Assembly (NCBI GenBank): GCA_036346225.1
Contig: JARFIW010001215.1
Span: 5,842,501-5,906,500, forward strand
Source of the DNA: Platerodrilus igneus
Lineage: Eukaryota > Arthropoda > Insecta > Coleoptera > Lycidae
Length of the DNA: 64,000 nucleotides
Reading direction: 5' to 3'
Of the stretch, positions 53,867 through 63,925 are shown one piece after another. The translations under genes and the position numbers were made by a program. Positions within the stretch are counted from its first letter, which is position 1. Each line of letters starts with the position of its first letter. The notes beneath the pieces were generated by a model. That model worked only from the letters and a program-made list of their open reading frames with translations, was not told the DNA's origin and searched no databases.

Positions 53867-54922
53867 ATGAATAAACATATTAATACTTTAAGTAGCGAAA
53901 TTGTTTTTAAAGTTAATAACGCCTGCAATATTTTATTTAAAAGATATACAATTAAAGAAGCTGAAATTTTGTTAAAATATATCAAACGATACTTAAGGTT
54001 ATTTGCAAAGGCGGTTAGACATTGCGACTTAAATTTAGGCCAGTTAAGGCAAATTCAAACCAATATGGGATTGTTAAAAAGCATTCAATCATTAATTAAA
54101 AATTTTCATGTAGGAAGCGGCATTCGATCTGTTTCACAACCACCACGTTTGGGAGTCAAATGGATAGATTTGGTTTCCGCTTTTGCAAGAAGAACTAGAA
54201 CGGGCGTTATAATAGACATGCATCATAAAGATTTGATGACATTTTTTAATGATTGTTTTAAGGTGCTTAAAATTAAAATAAAAAATAGTTTAAAAAAATT
54301 AAATTTAATCAAAATTAATATTACACTTTGCGGGGAATTCATTAAAACGTCTAATTGTGATGAAAATAATATAACAGATTTTAAACATTTTAATACGATA
54401 AATGTGGCGGTTGACGTAGGAACGGATTTAACATCATGGTTTTGCGATAATGTGGTTGATAGACTAATAACAAAACTATCGGAGTTTCAAGAATCTAAAT
54501 CAGGTTGGGCGTTAAAAGAAATTATATCGATGGAGGTTAATTTAAAAAAATATGAAAGGGGCAATGGACGTGTTTCATCTTTTATTCCGCTTCCAAAGCA
54601 AATTTCAAATAAATATGCATGTATTAACGTGAAAAATTCAGATGAGTGTTGCTTTTTTTGGGCAATTGTTTTAGCATTATTTCCCTCTAAAATAAGAAGT
54701 AACCTCACATCCTCATATCCACACTACAGATTAGTTTTGAATGTTGAAGGATTGGAAATGCCAATGTCGATTAAAAATATTTCAAAATTTGAAAATATGA
54801 ATAAAATTTCCATAAATGTATTCAGTTTAGAATTAAGTTGCACTAAAGAAAAGTCGTTCTATACTGTGGTGCCAATAAGGCTCACTATGCAGAAAGCTGA
54901 GAAGCATGCATTTTACTCATAA
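53867..54922 (+). pseudogene. Maverick DNA polymerase B, N-terminal extension
   Basis: Open for 351 codons. MNKHINTLSSEIVFKVNNAC, a helical Lys-rich part, then VKWIDLVSAFARRTRTGVII, FFNDCFKVLKIKIKNSLKKL, FQESKSGWALKEIISMEVNL, VKNSDECCFFWAIVLALFPS, SSYPHYRLVLNVEGLEMPM and KFENMNKISINVFSLE. This series is the conserved N-terminal region of invertebrate Polinton-type polymerases. The CCFFWA block with Cys and Trp hints at a peptidase-like fold, but I cannot show a catalytic triad. It ends by stop at 54920; the same protein resumes at ~55025 after a damaged stretch, so the stop is probably a lesion. Confidence 0.78.
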
Positions 54923-54984
54923 TTCAAGATCAATATTTTCCAAACGTAAACGATTATAATACTCCAAGTCAGGATTTTGAAAAT

Positions 54985-55827
54985 GCTGAATAAAATACCA
55001 TTATGTTTAGATAAAAAATTTATCGCGGCTTATTGGAAACCAACTAAATAAACATAAACATAAAAAATATATTTCCGATCGTTGTCTGAATTACTTTAAC
55101 ACCTTCGATAAATTAAAAGAACACTCTAAATATTGTGAAAAAGTAAATATCTGTAGAATTTCATATCCTAGGCATCATCATGTTGAATTTAAGAATTATG
55201 TTTATAAGCAAAAACTACCTTTTATAATTTATTCCGATTTTGAGACTATTTTAAAACCTGTTAAAAATCTTAGTTATCAAAATATTCCAAGCACCTTAAA
55301 GTATCAACATCATAAAGCTTTTAGTGCTGGTTATTATTTAAAATGTGACTATGATGAATCGTTATCATTTTTTAAAAATTATTTGGGGGGAAGATTGTAT
55401 AGATTGGTTTGCAAACGAAATGGTGGAAGTTGCAAAATTTGTTCGAAGTAAATTCAAACATATTGAACCAATGATTGAACCTCATGTTAACATTATTGCA
55501 ACACATTGCTCTATATATGAAAATGCATTTTCTGAAAACGCAATCATCGTTAGAGACCACTGCCACTTTACTGGCAACTTCAGAGGTTTTACACACCAAC
55601 ATTGTAACCTCAACTTTAGAAATAGTTTTGTTGTGCCGGTTGTGTTTCATAATATGAGTGGATACGATTCCCATTTCATGATACGAGAATTGTCGAAAAA
55701 GGGTAATATTAGTTTATTGCCAATAAACAAAGAGAAATACATTTCATTTACTCTGAGCGATCTAGATGCTGATGATGATGGTGATACTAAGATAAAGTTT
55801 CGTTTCATTGATTCTTTGAGATTTTAA
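54985..55827 (+). pseudogene. Maverick DNA polymerase B, zinc finger, exonuclease and EndoVII-like insert
   Basis: After a frame change the protein reads SDRCLNYFNTFDKLKEHSKY-C, a C2HC-type finger. FIIYSDFETILKPV (near 55220) holds the Asp and Glu of exonuclease motif [21 protein letters not shown] follows, in another frame. Around 55510-55610 [20 protein letters not shown] and [10 protein letters not shown] form a DHCH-TG-RG-H-CN pattern of the endonuclease VII (HNH) type; the usual second Cys of its first pair is Tyr. [18 protein letters not shown] is exonuclease motif II. It ends [11 protein letters not shown]. At least two frameshifts. Confidence 0.78.
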
Positions 55828-56154
55828 ATTCATCTTTAGACAGTTTAGTGGCCACATTGCAACCTTCAGATTTCAAATATTTATCTAAACTGAATGAATT
55901 TGAACTTCCAAAAATTGAAAACTTCTATAGCATGTTGACTGGTGAACATGTCACTGAGGATATGCATTTCAAATAAAAAACATTTCGGAGTATACCTTAC
56001 TTTATATGAAAACCGATATAATGTTGTTAACGTGTGTTTTTGAACGATTTCGCGAAAAGTCGTTTGCCACATATGGGCTCGATCCTGCTTGGTATTTTAC
56101 CTTACCGGGATATGCTTGGGATTGCATGCTTAAGCATATAAAATGTAAGTAGAG

Positions 56155-57555
56155 TTGCTTATGGACATCGATAAAATTATGTTTATTGAAAACGCTATTA
56201 GAGGTGGTATCAGTCAGGTGAGCAACCGATATTCCGAAGCTAACAATAGATACATGCATGATTATGATACATTTAAACAATCCAAATATCTTCTATATTT
56301 GGATGCCAACAATCTTTACGGGTGGGCAATGTCGCAAGCTTTACCATACGGCGACTTTGAATGGGTTGACATTAATCTCGAAATTATTTCAATTCCAGAT
56401 GATGCTCCAGATGGATATATTTTGGAGGTTGATTTGGAGTATCCTGAATATTTACATAATTTACACCGCGATATGCCGTTTTGTGCAGAACATCAGATCC
56501 CTCCAGGATCAAAATTACCTAAATTAATGACCACCTTATCCAATAAAATTAAGTATATTTTAAATTACAGGAATCTTAAATAGGCGTTGTTAAACGGGCT
56601 TAAATTGACAAAAATCCATCGAGTTCTAAAATTTAGACAAAGTTGTTGGTTAAAGCCCTATATTGATTTGAATACTGAGCTTCGGAAACTTGCAAAGAAT
56701 GAGTTCGAGAAAAATTTATTCAAATTAATAGACAATGCGGTATTTGGAAAAACAATGGAAAATATTCGAAAGCGCCGTGTTGCAAAGCTAGTTAAACGTT
56801 GGGAGGGTCGTTATGGAGCGAAAAATCGGATAGCAAGCCCCATGTTTCATAGTTACACAATTTTCGATGATGAGTTAATGGCTATTGAGCTAAACAAAAC
56901 CGAATTAATCTTTAATAAACCATTATATGTTGGTATGTCCATATTAAATATTTCTAAAATTTGTATGTACAATTTTCACTACAATTTTATGCTTCCAATC
57001 ATGAAGGTGGAAAATTGCAAGCTCATGTATAACGATACCGATTTGTTTATTTATGAGTTAACTTGTGACGATGTATATAAAGAACTTATTAAGTCAAATC
57101 TCTCAAAGTTTGACACTTCTAGGTATGATGTAAATAATCGCTACGGAATACCTCAGGTTAACAACAAAGCTTTGGGGCTCATGAAGGATGAAACAAACGG
57201 TGTAATAATAACACATTTTGCTGGGTTACGATCGAAAATGTATAGTTACAAGTTGGAATGCAATCCAAATGAGAAGGAAAATAAAACACGTAATCACGGT
57301 GTTATAAAAATATCCAAAGGTATCAAATATAATGTAGTAAAAAATGAAATAACTTTTGAAGACTATGTTTCATGTTTAAAAAATTTTAAAGAAAAGAAAC
57401 TTAAACAAGCTACGTTCCGTTCCTACGCTCATGATGTATTTACAATAATTCAGGAAAAAATTGCATTAAGTCCATATGATGATAAACGTCGTCTCATACC
57501 ACATTCATATGATACATTACCGTGGGGACATTATAGTATCGCGATGATGGAATAA
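56155..57555 (+). pseudogene. Maverick DNA polymerase B, catalytic domain
   Basis: Copies element DNA, in this family primed by a terminal protein. Motif [21 protein letters not shown] (palm Asp). Motif B: KLIDNAVFGKTMENIRKRR. Motif C: LMYNDTDLFIYEL, with both Asp kept but the usual final Ser of DTDS is Leu. C-terminal LSPYDDKRRLIPHSYDTLPW closes the domain normally at 57553. One in-frame TAG at 56581 (codon expected Gln) interrupts an otherwise single frame of 466 codons, and the upstream segment 55828-56154 is frame-shifted. Close to intact, so the copy decayed recently compared with other elements here. Confidence 0.88.
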
Positions 57556-57652
57556 ATATCTTTTTAGAAGTTTAAAACAAGCAATAATTAAGAAAACTTG
57601 CTAAATATTTTATTTGTTTTACAGATAACCGCTTCCCATTATAGTTAACAGT

Positions 57653-58451
57653 ATGGATGTTGAACAATTAGTAAAAAATCAAAAAGAAATTGAAGTGCCT
57701 AGTTTACTGACAATTAGCATTAAAACAATACTGAATCAAATTGGGTTAACCAACCAGAGTCATATTGGTATGTTAAAATCAATACTTCCAAAAACAGTAT
57801 ACAAAGACATAAAAAGAACCGTTATTGGAATGTTTAATAGTGCAGATATTTATGAAGTTAACCTCAAATTGTGCTACTACAAAATGATTTTGACAAACAT
57901 GTGTCGAAGTATTTGGACAAGTTGGTCAACTACCTCAACGATCCAACTAAAATCAATATAATGTATATAAAAGAACACATCAACCCAATAATGTATTCCA
58001 GTTTTCTAGCAGAATACCTATACATATTTGAGGAAATTGGATGGGATCATTTTTTGGATACTGTTTAACAACAGATGAAGAGGACATACTTCATAAGTGG
58101 GATTTTACAAAGTTTTTGTCTGAAGAGCAATACATGTGTTTAATGTATATTCCAACAAATCGCATGCCTCAATTTGCAGAGCGATACAATCGTGTAGTTG
58201 TACATTCTTGGAAAAAATTAAGTACTATCACAGCTTCTACTGAGAGTTATTCATGTTGCAAGGAATGTATGAGAGGTGTTAAGGGTGTAATTAAAAATAC
58301 AAAATTTATGGTATTTGAAGATGCTTGTATAGTACCGGATCTTATATGAAACATGAGTTATTGGTGTTGCAGATGTGAAAGAATGCCTTTATTTCAAGTA
58401 ATTGATGAGTCAGAATATCATTCTGATATTGATTATATTACACAAGTTTAA
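57653..58451 (+). pseudogene. Maverick Cys-rich ORF, unknown function
   Basis: Three overlapping frames that read as one protein of about 260 codons with two frameshifts (57870-57960 and ~58050). N-terminal MDVEQLVKNQKEIEVPSLL, helical middle LKSILPKTVYKDIKRTVIGM, then FAERYNRVVVHSWKKLS and two CC-x2-C groups, YSCCKECMRG and YWCCRCERMPLFQV, suggesting a zinc-binding C terminus. It lies directly after the polymerase on the same strand; a spacer of ~95 bp has a TTTTACAG acceptor-like site before the ATG. Confidence 0.6.
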
Positions 58452-58540
58452 ATGTTGTATAATGGATTGCGGTTGTTGTATATGTAATAATAGAAATAAA
58501 AAATGTTTTTCTCAATTTGTATATTATTGAACTGAATACA

Positions 58541-59308
58541 CTATTTTAAATCATTCAAATCGCATAAAATTCTATCATAATAGTAAAAGATACATTGCTT
58601 TAGACCAATACACAAACTGCATAAACTACATAAATTATCAAAAGCCTCCAAAGTCTGAAACATGCAATATTCATCATTATTAGAATAATTTTTCACTAAA
58701 TCTAAAACATTTCTATAGTATGCATAAAAGTTCATTTTTTTAAAGAGGTTTACTTGATCAACCACTACACATTGATTTGCTTCCAAAATCTGAACTACAT
58801 CATTTTCACAAAGCATATATTCAACATCATGTTTAGTAAGTTTTAAAAACTTTTCATCATTGTATACGACTTGTTGTAACTTGCACGTGTCAATGATTGA
58901 ATCATCGTCATTACCATTACCACCCAATGGTTGTAGCATAATAAAGAAGTTAACTTTGTTATTAAGCAGTTCCATAAGGTGATTCCACTCAACATCGCTT
59001 AAACTAATTTTATTGTTACCATCATCATTTAAGTAGCTATGTCGATTTAAATCAATTGTAGGTGTAAACTGTCGAGCTGGAGATAAACCTACTTTGATGT
59101 TATAGTATGAGAGTGGAAATGTGGTTTGTAGCAGTAAATAATGTTCACTTTTGCTAGCATGTTCAACTTTATCTAGATATTGATTGATTGCAGCATCATA
59201 ATCAACATCTTCGGATGATGATGATGATACATCAAAATCATAATAATCAGTTTCAACACTACTTTCTTCAACCATGATTGCAAAGACCTTTTGCGATACT
59301 GAAATCAC
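58541..59308 (-). CDS. Acidic Maverick ORF, unknown function
   Basis: 255 codons uninterrupted, the longest intact frame of the element. N-terminal part is acidic and Ser-rich (YYDFDVSSSSSEDVDYD), a middle strand-rich part (SYYNIKVGLSPARQF), and a C-terminal part with LCSLCSLCIGLKQC giving four Cys in spaced pairs. A second Met at codon 12 (MVEESSVE) may be the real start. It converges with the Cys-rich ORF on the + strand and precedes the integrase on its own strand. No known domain recognised. Confidence 0.55.
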   Translation of the reverse strand: MISVSQKVFAIMVEESSVETDYYDFDVSSSSSEDVDYDAAINQYLDKVEHASKSEHYLLLQTTFPLSYYNIKVGLSPARQFTPTIDLNRHSYLNDDGNNKISLSDVEWNHLMELLNNKVNFFIMLQPLGGNGNDDDSIIDTCKLQQVVYNDEKFLKLTKHDVEYMLCENDVVQILEANQCVVVDQVNLFKKMNFYAYYRNVLDLVKNYSNNDEYCMFQTLEAFDNLCSLCSLCIGLKQCIFYYYDRILCDLNDLK

Positions 59309-59359
59309 GTGAGAAAAATGTTCATTATATTTTTTGTGAAACCCCCACTTCCCCCGCCA

Positions 59360-60314
59360 TTACAAATTGGATTTTTTTATCCATGAATTGTGAGAATTAT
59401 CAAACCCCAACCATTTTACAAATAGACGATTTCCTTTTTGACGTAACACTTTTTCAACAAGAAAAACATCAGGATGTGAGGTTTTCTGCAGTTCTTCTGC
59501 ATAAAATTGCCCCAAAATCGGTTCACCTTTAGAATCTTCAAGTAGATAGGTAGCAGGGTTGCCAACTACTATTTTAACAATTTTAAAGATTTCTGTGGAA
59601 TAATTTGGCATGTAACCTTTAGGAAAATCAGACTTATATTTCGAAATTCGGACATGGTCGCCAACTTTAAATTTTATCATCCCCATTACTTTCAAGGCAT
59701 TAAACATTGGTAAATATGTGAATTCGGTGACATTTTTAGGCTTTATTTTAATTTTCGAATGTTTTTTGTTATTATACTATTGAGTAATATTAGACAATGC
59801 ATCCAACCATTTACATTTACGTCTAAGGCTAAATTGTTTGAATAATTCATTCTTTAACGTTCTAATTACTCGTATAACTATGGCAGCTTTTTTGTACTGA
59901 ATGTAGAGTAATGATTAATGTTATGCGTCTTTATTAATTTTTCATATCTGCTGTTGTAAAATTCTTTACCATTATCCGTTTGTAAATTATCAGACACACG
60001 GCCTTCGTTAAAAATGGATGTAATTGCCTGGCAAACATCAATCGCATTTTTGATTTTAAAGGACGTGTCCATAGATATTTTGAATAACAATCTATTACCA
60101 TCAACACATACCTATAATTGACATTCTCCTTAAAATATTGATTAAATTCGATAAAGTCAACTTGCCAGAGATCGTCTCTGTGTTTAATAATGGTACGTTT
60201 TCTAGGAAAATTTTTTCTGGCTGCTTTATACAATTCTTCAACAACGGCAAGCTTTGGCATTATATGGAAAGTGCACAATACTGGGTACCTATTATTTTTC
60301 CTCTTGATGTGCAA
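59360..60314 (-). pseudogene. Maverick integrase with chromodomain
   Basis: Retroviral-type integrase that inserts the element. From 60314: WQVDFIEFNQYFKENVNYR (first catalytic Asp), VLMVIDCYSKYLWTRPLK, then after frameshift LQTDNGKEFYNSRYEKL (second Asp), and KKAAIVIRVIRTLKNEL, where Ile occupies the position of the third acid (normally Glu). The C-terminal piece 59707-59360 reads KFKVGDHVRISKYKSDFPKG (SH3-like), YLLEDSKGEPILGQFYAEEL, and VEKVLRQKGNRLFVKWLGFD, NSWIKKS, a chromodomain. Frameshifts at ~60090 and ~59870. The lost Glu alone would abolish catalysis. Confidence 0.85.
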
Positions 60315-60348
60315 CCGACAGTCGAAACCGTTGACATCAATAATAATA

Positions 60349-60651
60349 CTAACGATTGGAACCTTGCAACGCTGGAGATGATAAAGGTGGTGTTGTAGTT
60401 AGTGAGATTGATGAGGTTATAGAGGTTGATGCTGTTGAAGTTGATGTTGTTTGTACATTACACTTTTCCTCAATTGTATTCAGCAGCTGTTTGTATAAAT
60501 TACTAATACAGGTATCCACGTATCGCTTATTGGCAGCATCATAATCAGCTTGTGGTTCTATAACATTACAAAGTTTTTTGTATTGCATATCATATTGATC
60601 ATGAAGCCGATATTTTGTGGATGAATGTGTACCAAACTTATCGATACTCAT
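60349..60651 (-). CDS. Maverick fibre-like small ORF
   Basis: 100 codons: MSIDKFGTHSSTKYRLHDQY, then PQADYDAANKRYVDTCISN, and a Ser/Thr-rich end. The DxxNKRYVD pattern recalls the 'P...DAANKxYVD' shaft motif of phage tail fibres and some virion fibre proteins. It lies in front of the integrase on the same strand. Function inferred only from that motif; it could be a remnant of a longer virion protein. Confidence 0.5.
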   Translation of the reverse strand: MSIDKFGTHSSTKYRLHDQYDMQYKKLCNVIEPQADYDAANKRYVDTCISNLYKQLLNTIEEKCNVQTTSTSTASTSITSSISLTTTPPLSSPALQGSNR

Positions 60652-60656
60652 CTTTC

Positions 60657-60805
60657 AAAATGCTATCATGCAATGATCCCTTCTTCTCTGAGCTCTTCTT
60701 CAATACTAATTATTTTATTATTGTGACCAGTATGACCTGCCTATTTTGATGCGTGTAACAATCTAAGTCGCTCAACTAGTTCGTGAACATCTGCAATTGA
60801 TATTT
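60657..60805 (-). pseudogene. Short Maverick ORF (broken)
   Basis: From ~60800 minus strand: VHELVERLRLLHASK, a stop, then GHTGHNNKIISIEEELREE-G, ending 6-10 bp before the start of the fibre-like ORF. A helical 40-50 residue peptide preceded by an ATTGCAG acceptor-like site and, at ~60835, a TATAAAAG box. No function known. Confidence 0.45.
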
Positions 60806-60839
60806 ACAGAATAAATATCAAAGCTTTTATACTAGAGGT

Positions 60840-61107
60840 ATGTGAACATCCGACGACTAAATACCTTATCATTAATAAACTTGATACACCCTCGGCATAG
60901 ACAGTTGGCATAGCCACCTGTATCCACGCGCATCTAAACATCAACTAGCTACCCGTCCCCTCGATTGACCTTCCTAGTTAAGCACCCTATATTTTATCAA
61001 GCACGGCTGGAAATACCAGGCTCATGTATTTACCGCGCAGCGCCCATATTTTAAATAAACTTATGAAATATAAGATTAATATATGTTTACATATATGGCG
61101 CGTTACA
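60840..61107 (-). repeat. 3' LTR remnant of a minus-strand gypsy element
   Basis: In element orientation the LTR starts TGTAACGCGCCATATATG right after a polypurine tract (CAACAGGGGGGTAA, 61108-61121). It runs left until it meets the Maverick end; that boundary is approximate. Confidence 0.65.
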
Positions 61108-61121
61108 TTACCCCCCTGTTG
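61108..61121 (-). promoter_or_regulatory. Polypurine tract of the minus-strand gypsy element
   Basis: CAACAGGGGGGTAA, directly ahead of the LTR start. Confidence 0.7.
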
Positions 61122-61242
61122 AATTTGAATAATTAATTATACAAAATCAATACAAAGTTGAAAGCGCAACTAAACTAAACCTAAAAATAAACTTCTAAAC
61201 TAACTCCTAGAAACAAGACATCCGCTTGCCCTATCCCCCAAC

Positions 61243-61720
61243 TTACAGAAACTGAACGAGTGGCACACATTTCTTCAAGTTAAATACAGTATGTATACCT
61301 AAATTAATCTGCCCTTCATCTAAACACACTTCATACGCATTATATCCCTTTTTACTCTTAAATAACAAAAAAAACTTTTTAATTTCACTACTCTGAGACG
61401 CAGATTGAGGATGAGTACGCACCCAAACCTTTTCACCCACGTCGAAAAAAGTTTTGAATTTATGTTTTATATCATGGCTAAGGCGCCTCTTTTCAGTTTG
61501 TGCAAACTAAACCAACTATGATTATTAATTGATACTTTGCTGTCACATTTCACTTTTCTCAAATATTTAATTGAAGTCTTCGACACCTCCATGCATCTTT
61601 ATTTAGGTCCAAATTCATAGGCAACTGACACTGTGGACAGTCATCTTATCCTTGAGAAAACCCATGGACTGTAGAAAGTTAACAATCCTTTCTTTTTCCA
61701 AATTATCAAAACCGAATATT
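61243..61720 (-). pseudogene. Gypsy integrase C-terminal end
   Basis: Minus-strand reading FDVGEKVWVRTHPQSASQSS, then IKKFFLLFKSKKGYNAYEVC and LGIHTVFNLKKCVPL, the SH3-like GPY/F-type end of a Ty3/gypsy integrase. Upstream (to 61720) short pieces (RRLSHDIKHKFKTF, YEFGPK) continue it in other frames. All of gag, RT and the integrase core are absent, so only the 3' end of this element remains, followed by polypurine tract and LTR. Confidence 0.78.
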
Positions 61721-62135
61721 GTCTTTAAATTCTACTTTTTCATGATGAAATGATAAAATAATTTAAAAAATGATAAAATGATAAATTTAAAGTATGCGAA
61801 TGAAAATGAAAATGCATATATAAAAATAAATGAATTTTATCATCCATATTAATTAGCATATTGCATATTCTCAATTTAAATATGAATTTTACAGGAAACA
61901 AAAACTTTTGTAAAAACGCGAATATTTTAATTTTGACTCTAAATAACTTTTTAACAATTAATTTCTGAACAAAACTAATTTTATATTTGAAGTTAGCGTA
62001 AAAAACAGAACATAATGACATACTAATTACCTTAATTGGCGAGGGGGCTCTTTGCTTAGAACTACCCGTAGTTTGAAACAGTACAACGCAAAAAGCCTAT
62101 AAAAAGAGGCTATAAAATTTGGTGCCAGGCGGCTC
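61721..62135. other. No gene seen
   Basis: AT-rich; contains CCTATAAAAAGAGGCTATAAAATT near 62096-62120, a duplicated TATAAAA. The piggyBac remnant begins shortly after. Confidence 0.35.
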
Positions 62136-62977
62136 AAAATGCATACAGATCAGATTTTGAAGTATATCAAGGCAAAATGAAAAGGTCCAACATGAATTTC
62201 AAGATTTTGGCCTTGGTGAATGTGTTGTATTGTCTTTGACAAAACTTGATTCGGATAAAAAGAAAGTTTTAGCCTGTGGTACAATTTAATAAAAGAGAAT
62301 AGGTACTTCCAAAGACTATGGTTGACGACAAGAATTTGAAAAGAGGTGATTACAATTTTCGAGTTTACACAACAGACAGGGCTTTTCAAATGGATGGACA
62401 ATCTGTGGTATATTTTGCATCAAACTTTCACGATGCAAAAGAAGTCAGAGTGAAAAGAACGCAAAATGATTATTCCCGACTAGATGTAAAATGTCCTTCG
62501 ATAGTGGCCGATTACAATAAGCATGTTAGAGGGGTGGGGTGGATAGAGTAGATCAATTGATAGACAGACGTATGGTGTGAACCGTATGCTGGCAGCGTCT
62601 ATTTTGGGGCTTGCTTGATATAGCTTTTATAAATGCCAGCAGTATTTATAATATACTTGATATCGACATTTGCATTTAGAAGAGCAATTGCATTGGGGTT
62701 TATTTCACATTCCTCCAGAAAGTCAAAGGGTTCTATATTATCTTCAACATCAAAACGTCGAAAACATAATTATTCTGTTCATGAAGATATTCGGCTTAGC
62801 AATCTTGGATCACATTGGGTTATTTTTGAAAAACTAAAGGACCATGCGAAATGTACAGCAGCAAGAGCATACAATCGAGACCGCATTCCAAATGTTCCAC
62901 TTGTGGTGTTTTTTTGTGCTGCAATTCGAAAAAAAATTGCTTCGCTGAATATGACGAAATTTAGTTTTAACTCCTAA
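62136..62977 (+). pseudogene. piggyBac-type transposase, C-terminal half (broken)
   Basis: DDE/D transposase that cuts and pastes at TTAA. From 62145: FEVYQGKMK-like start, then a frame-shifted NFKILALVNVLYCL region. 62318 frame: KTMVDDKNLKRGDYNFRVYT, GQSVVYFASNFHDAKEVRVK and LDVKCPSIVADYNKHVRGV. The MGGVD box with the third catalytic Asp reads only after a shift in the G-rich run at 62532-62540 (VDRVDQLIDR). Then LLDIAFINASSIYNILDID and FRRAIALG. The C-terminal Cys-rich domain (CSTCGVFLCC) is visible in another frame near 62890-62935. Upstream half missing. Confidence 0.87.
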
Positions 62978-63700
62978 TTTTGTTGGTGTTCCGTAATAAA
63001 ATTTCATTTTCTATACTGTAATAAAATATATGATTTGATGTTTTAAACTTTAATTAATGTGTTTATTTGTCAATATTTAATTCCTGATGGTATTTTTCAG
63101 TCCAAAATTTTGAAAAGATTTGATAATGAATTTAAAATTTTTTAAAAAATCACACAGTTTAAGAAGTAATATCTAAACAAGAAAATATTTAAAAAAAGCA
63201 ATAATTTTGATAAATTCTGTCATTGTGCACTAAAGGATTAATGGTTGTTTTTTTATTTGGTAATGTTCTATTTTATTTAGAAAATGTTTATTTTATTTGG
63301 AAATTGTTTAATTTGCTTTATAAAATACGTTCTGCTTAAATAATTGCCATCTGTTTGAGGCATAAAATACCATAAACTTTTGTTTAAACAAAAAAGTAGT
63401 ACAACGAAAAAAGCATCGTAGTAAGTACTATTCTATTTTATGAGATATATCCTAGAACATTAACGATGCAACTCATATGTTTCAGTTGCAACACACTAAA
63501 ATATAAAAAAATTGTTTTTTAAAAATATTTCTCAAACTTCTGTTTGTGTTGTAACAAAAACTTTTGTTATATTAAAATCTTTAAAGAAAAACATTTCTAG
63601 CCATTGTTATTCTACAGCATACGAAATTGTCATTTAGCGTGAAATCGTTAAATAGTTTAGTTTACTATAAGGAAGAACACCTCTTTCCTTTTTTACATTA
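62978..63700. other. No gene seen
   Basis: Very AT-rich 3' flank of the piggyBac remnant with homopolymer runs; no motif. Confidence 0.4.
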
Positions 63701-63819
63701 TCTTCACCTATATAAAGCATTTAATAGTGACTCCTACTTGATATCTGCAAATATCCTGAACGTAACTTGTGTTGCATAAGCTACAGGTATTCTTAAGCCC
63801 ACTTGTGTAATTGCTGGAC

Positions 63820-63925
63820 AGACACAACGCCTGCGCGTAAGGTGACGCTACAGGTAGGGTGTTGGCTGGTTGACAGCAAGGCGGGCGAGGGCGCGGCCAT
63901 CTTGCAAGCAACAACGAGCAGGTAC
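63820..63925 (-). promoter_or_regulatory. GC-rich island with CAAGATGGCCGCG motif
   Basis: The only clearly GC-rich, CpG-containing stretch in the window. On the minus strand CAAGATGGCCGCG near 63892-63904 resembles a YY1-type downstream promoter element that often overlaps a start codon; ATG here would read MAAPSPALLS. It could be the 5' end of a minus-strand gene, conceivably the MFS gene 19 kb downstream, but no splice link is shown. Confidence 0.25.

Larger units (their letters stand above)
53353..60830. mobile_element. Maverick/Polinton remnant
   Basis: Large DNA-transposon of the Polinton class, which replicates by its own DNA polymerase B and inserts with a retroviral-type integrase. 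Present: a small ORF and polymerase on the + strand, a Cys-rich ORF (+), then on the minus strand an acidic ORF, integrase with chromodomain, a fibre-like ORF and a short ORF. Absent: packaging ATPase, maturation protease, major and minor capsid proteins. I found no terminal inverted repeats; the right end is next to an LTR remnant at ~60.84-61.11 kb. Broken in most genes. Ends are approximate. Confidence 0.85.

Noticed and set aside
53353..60850. Terminal inverted repeats of the Maverick
   Set aside because: Compared both ends by eye; only TATA-box-like similarity (AGTATAAAA), not a terminal repeat.
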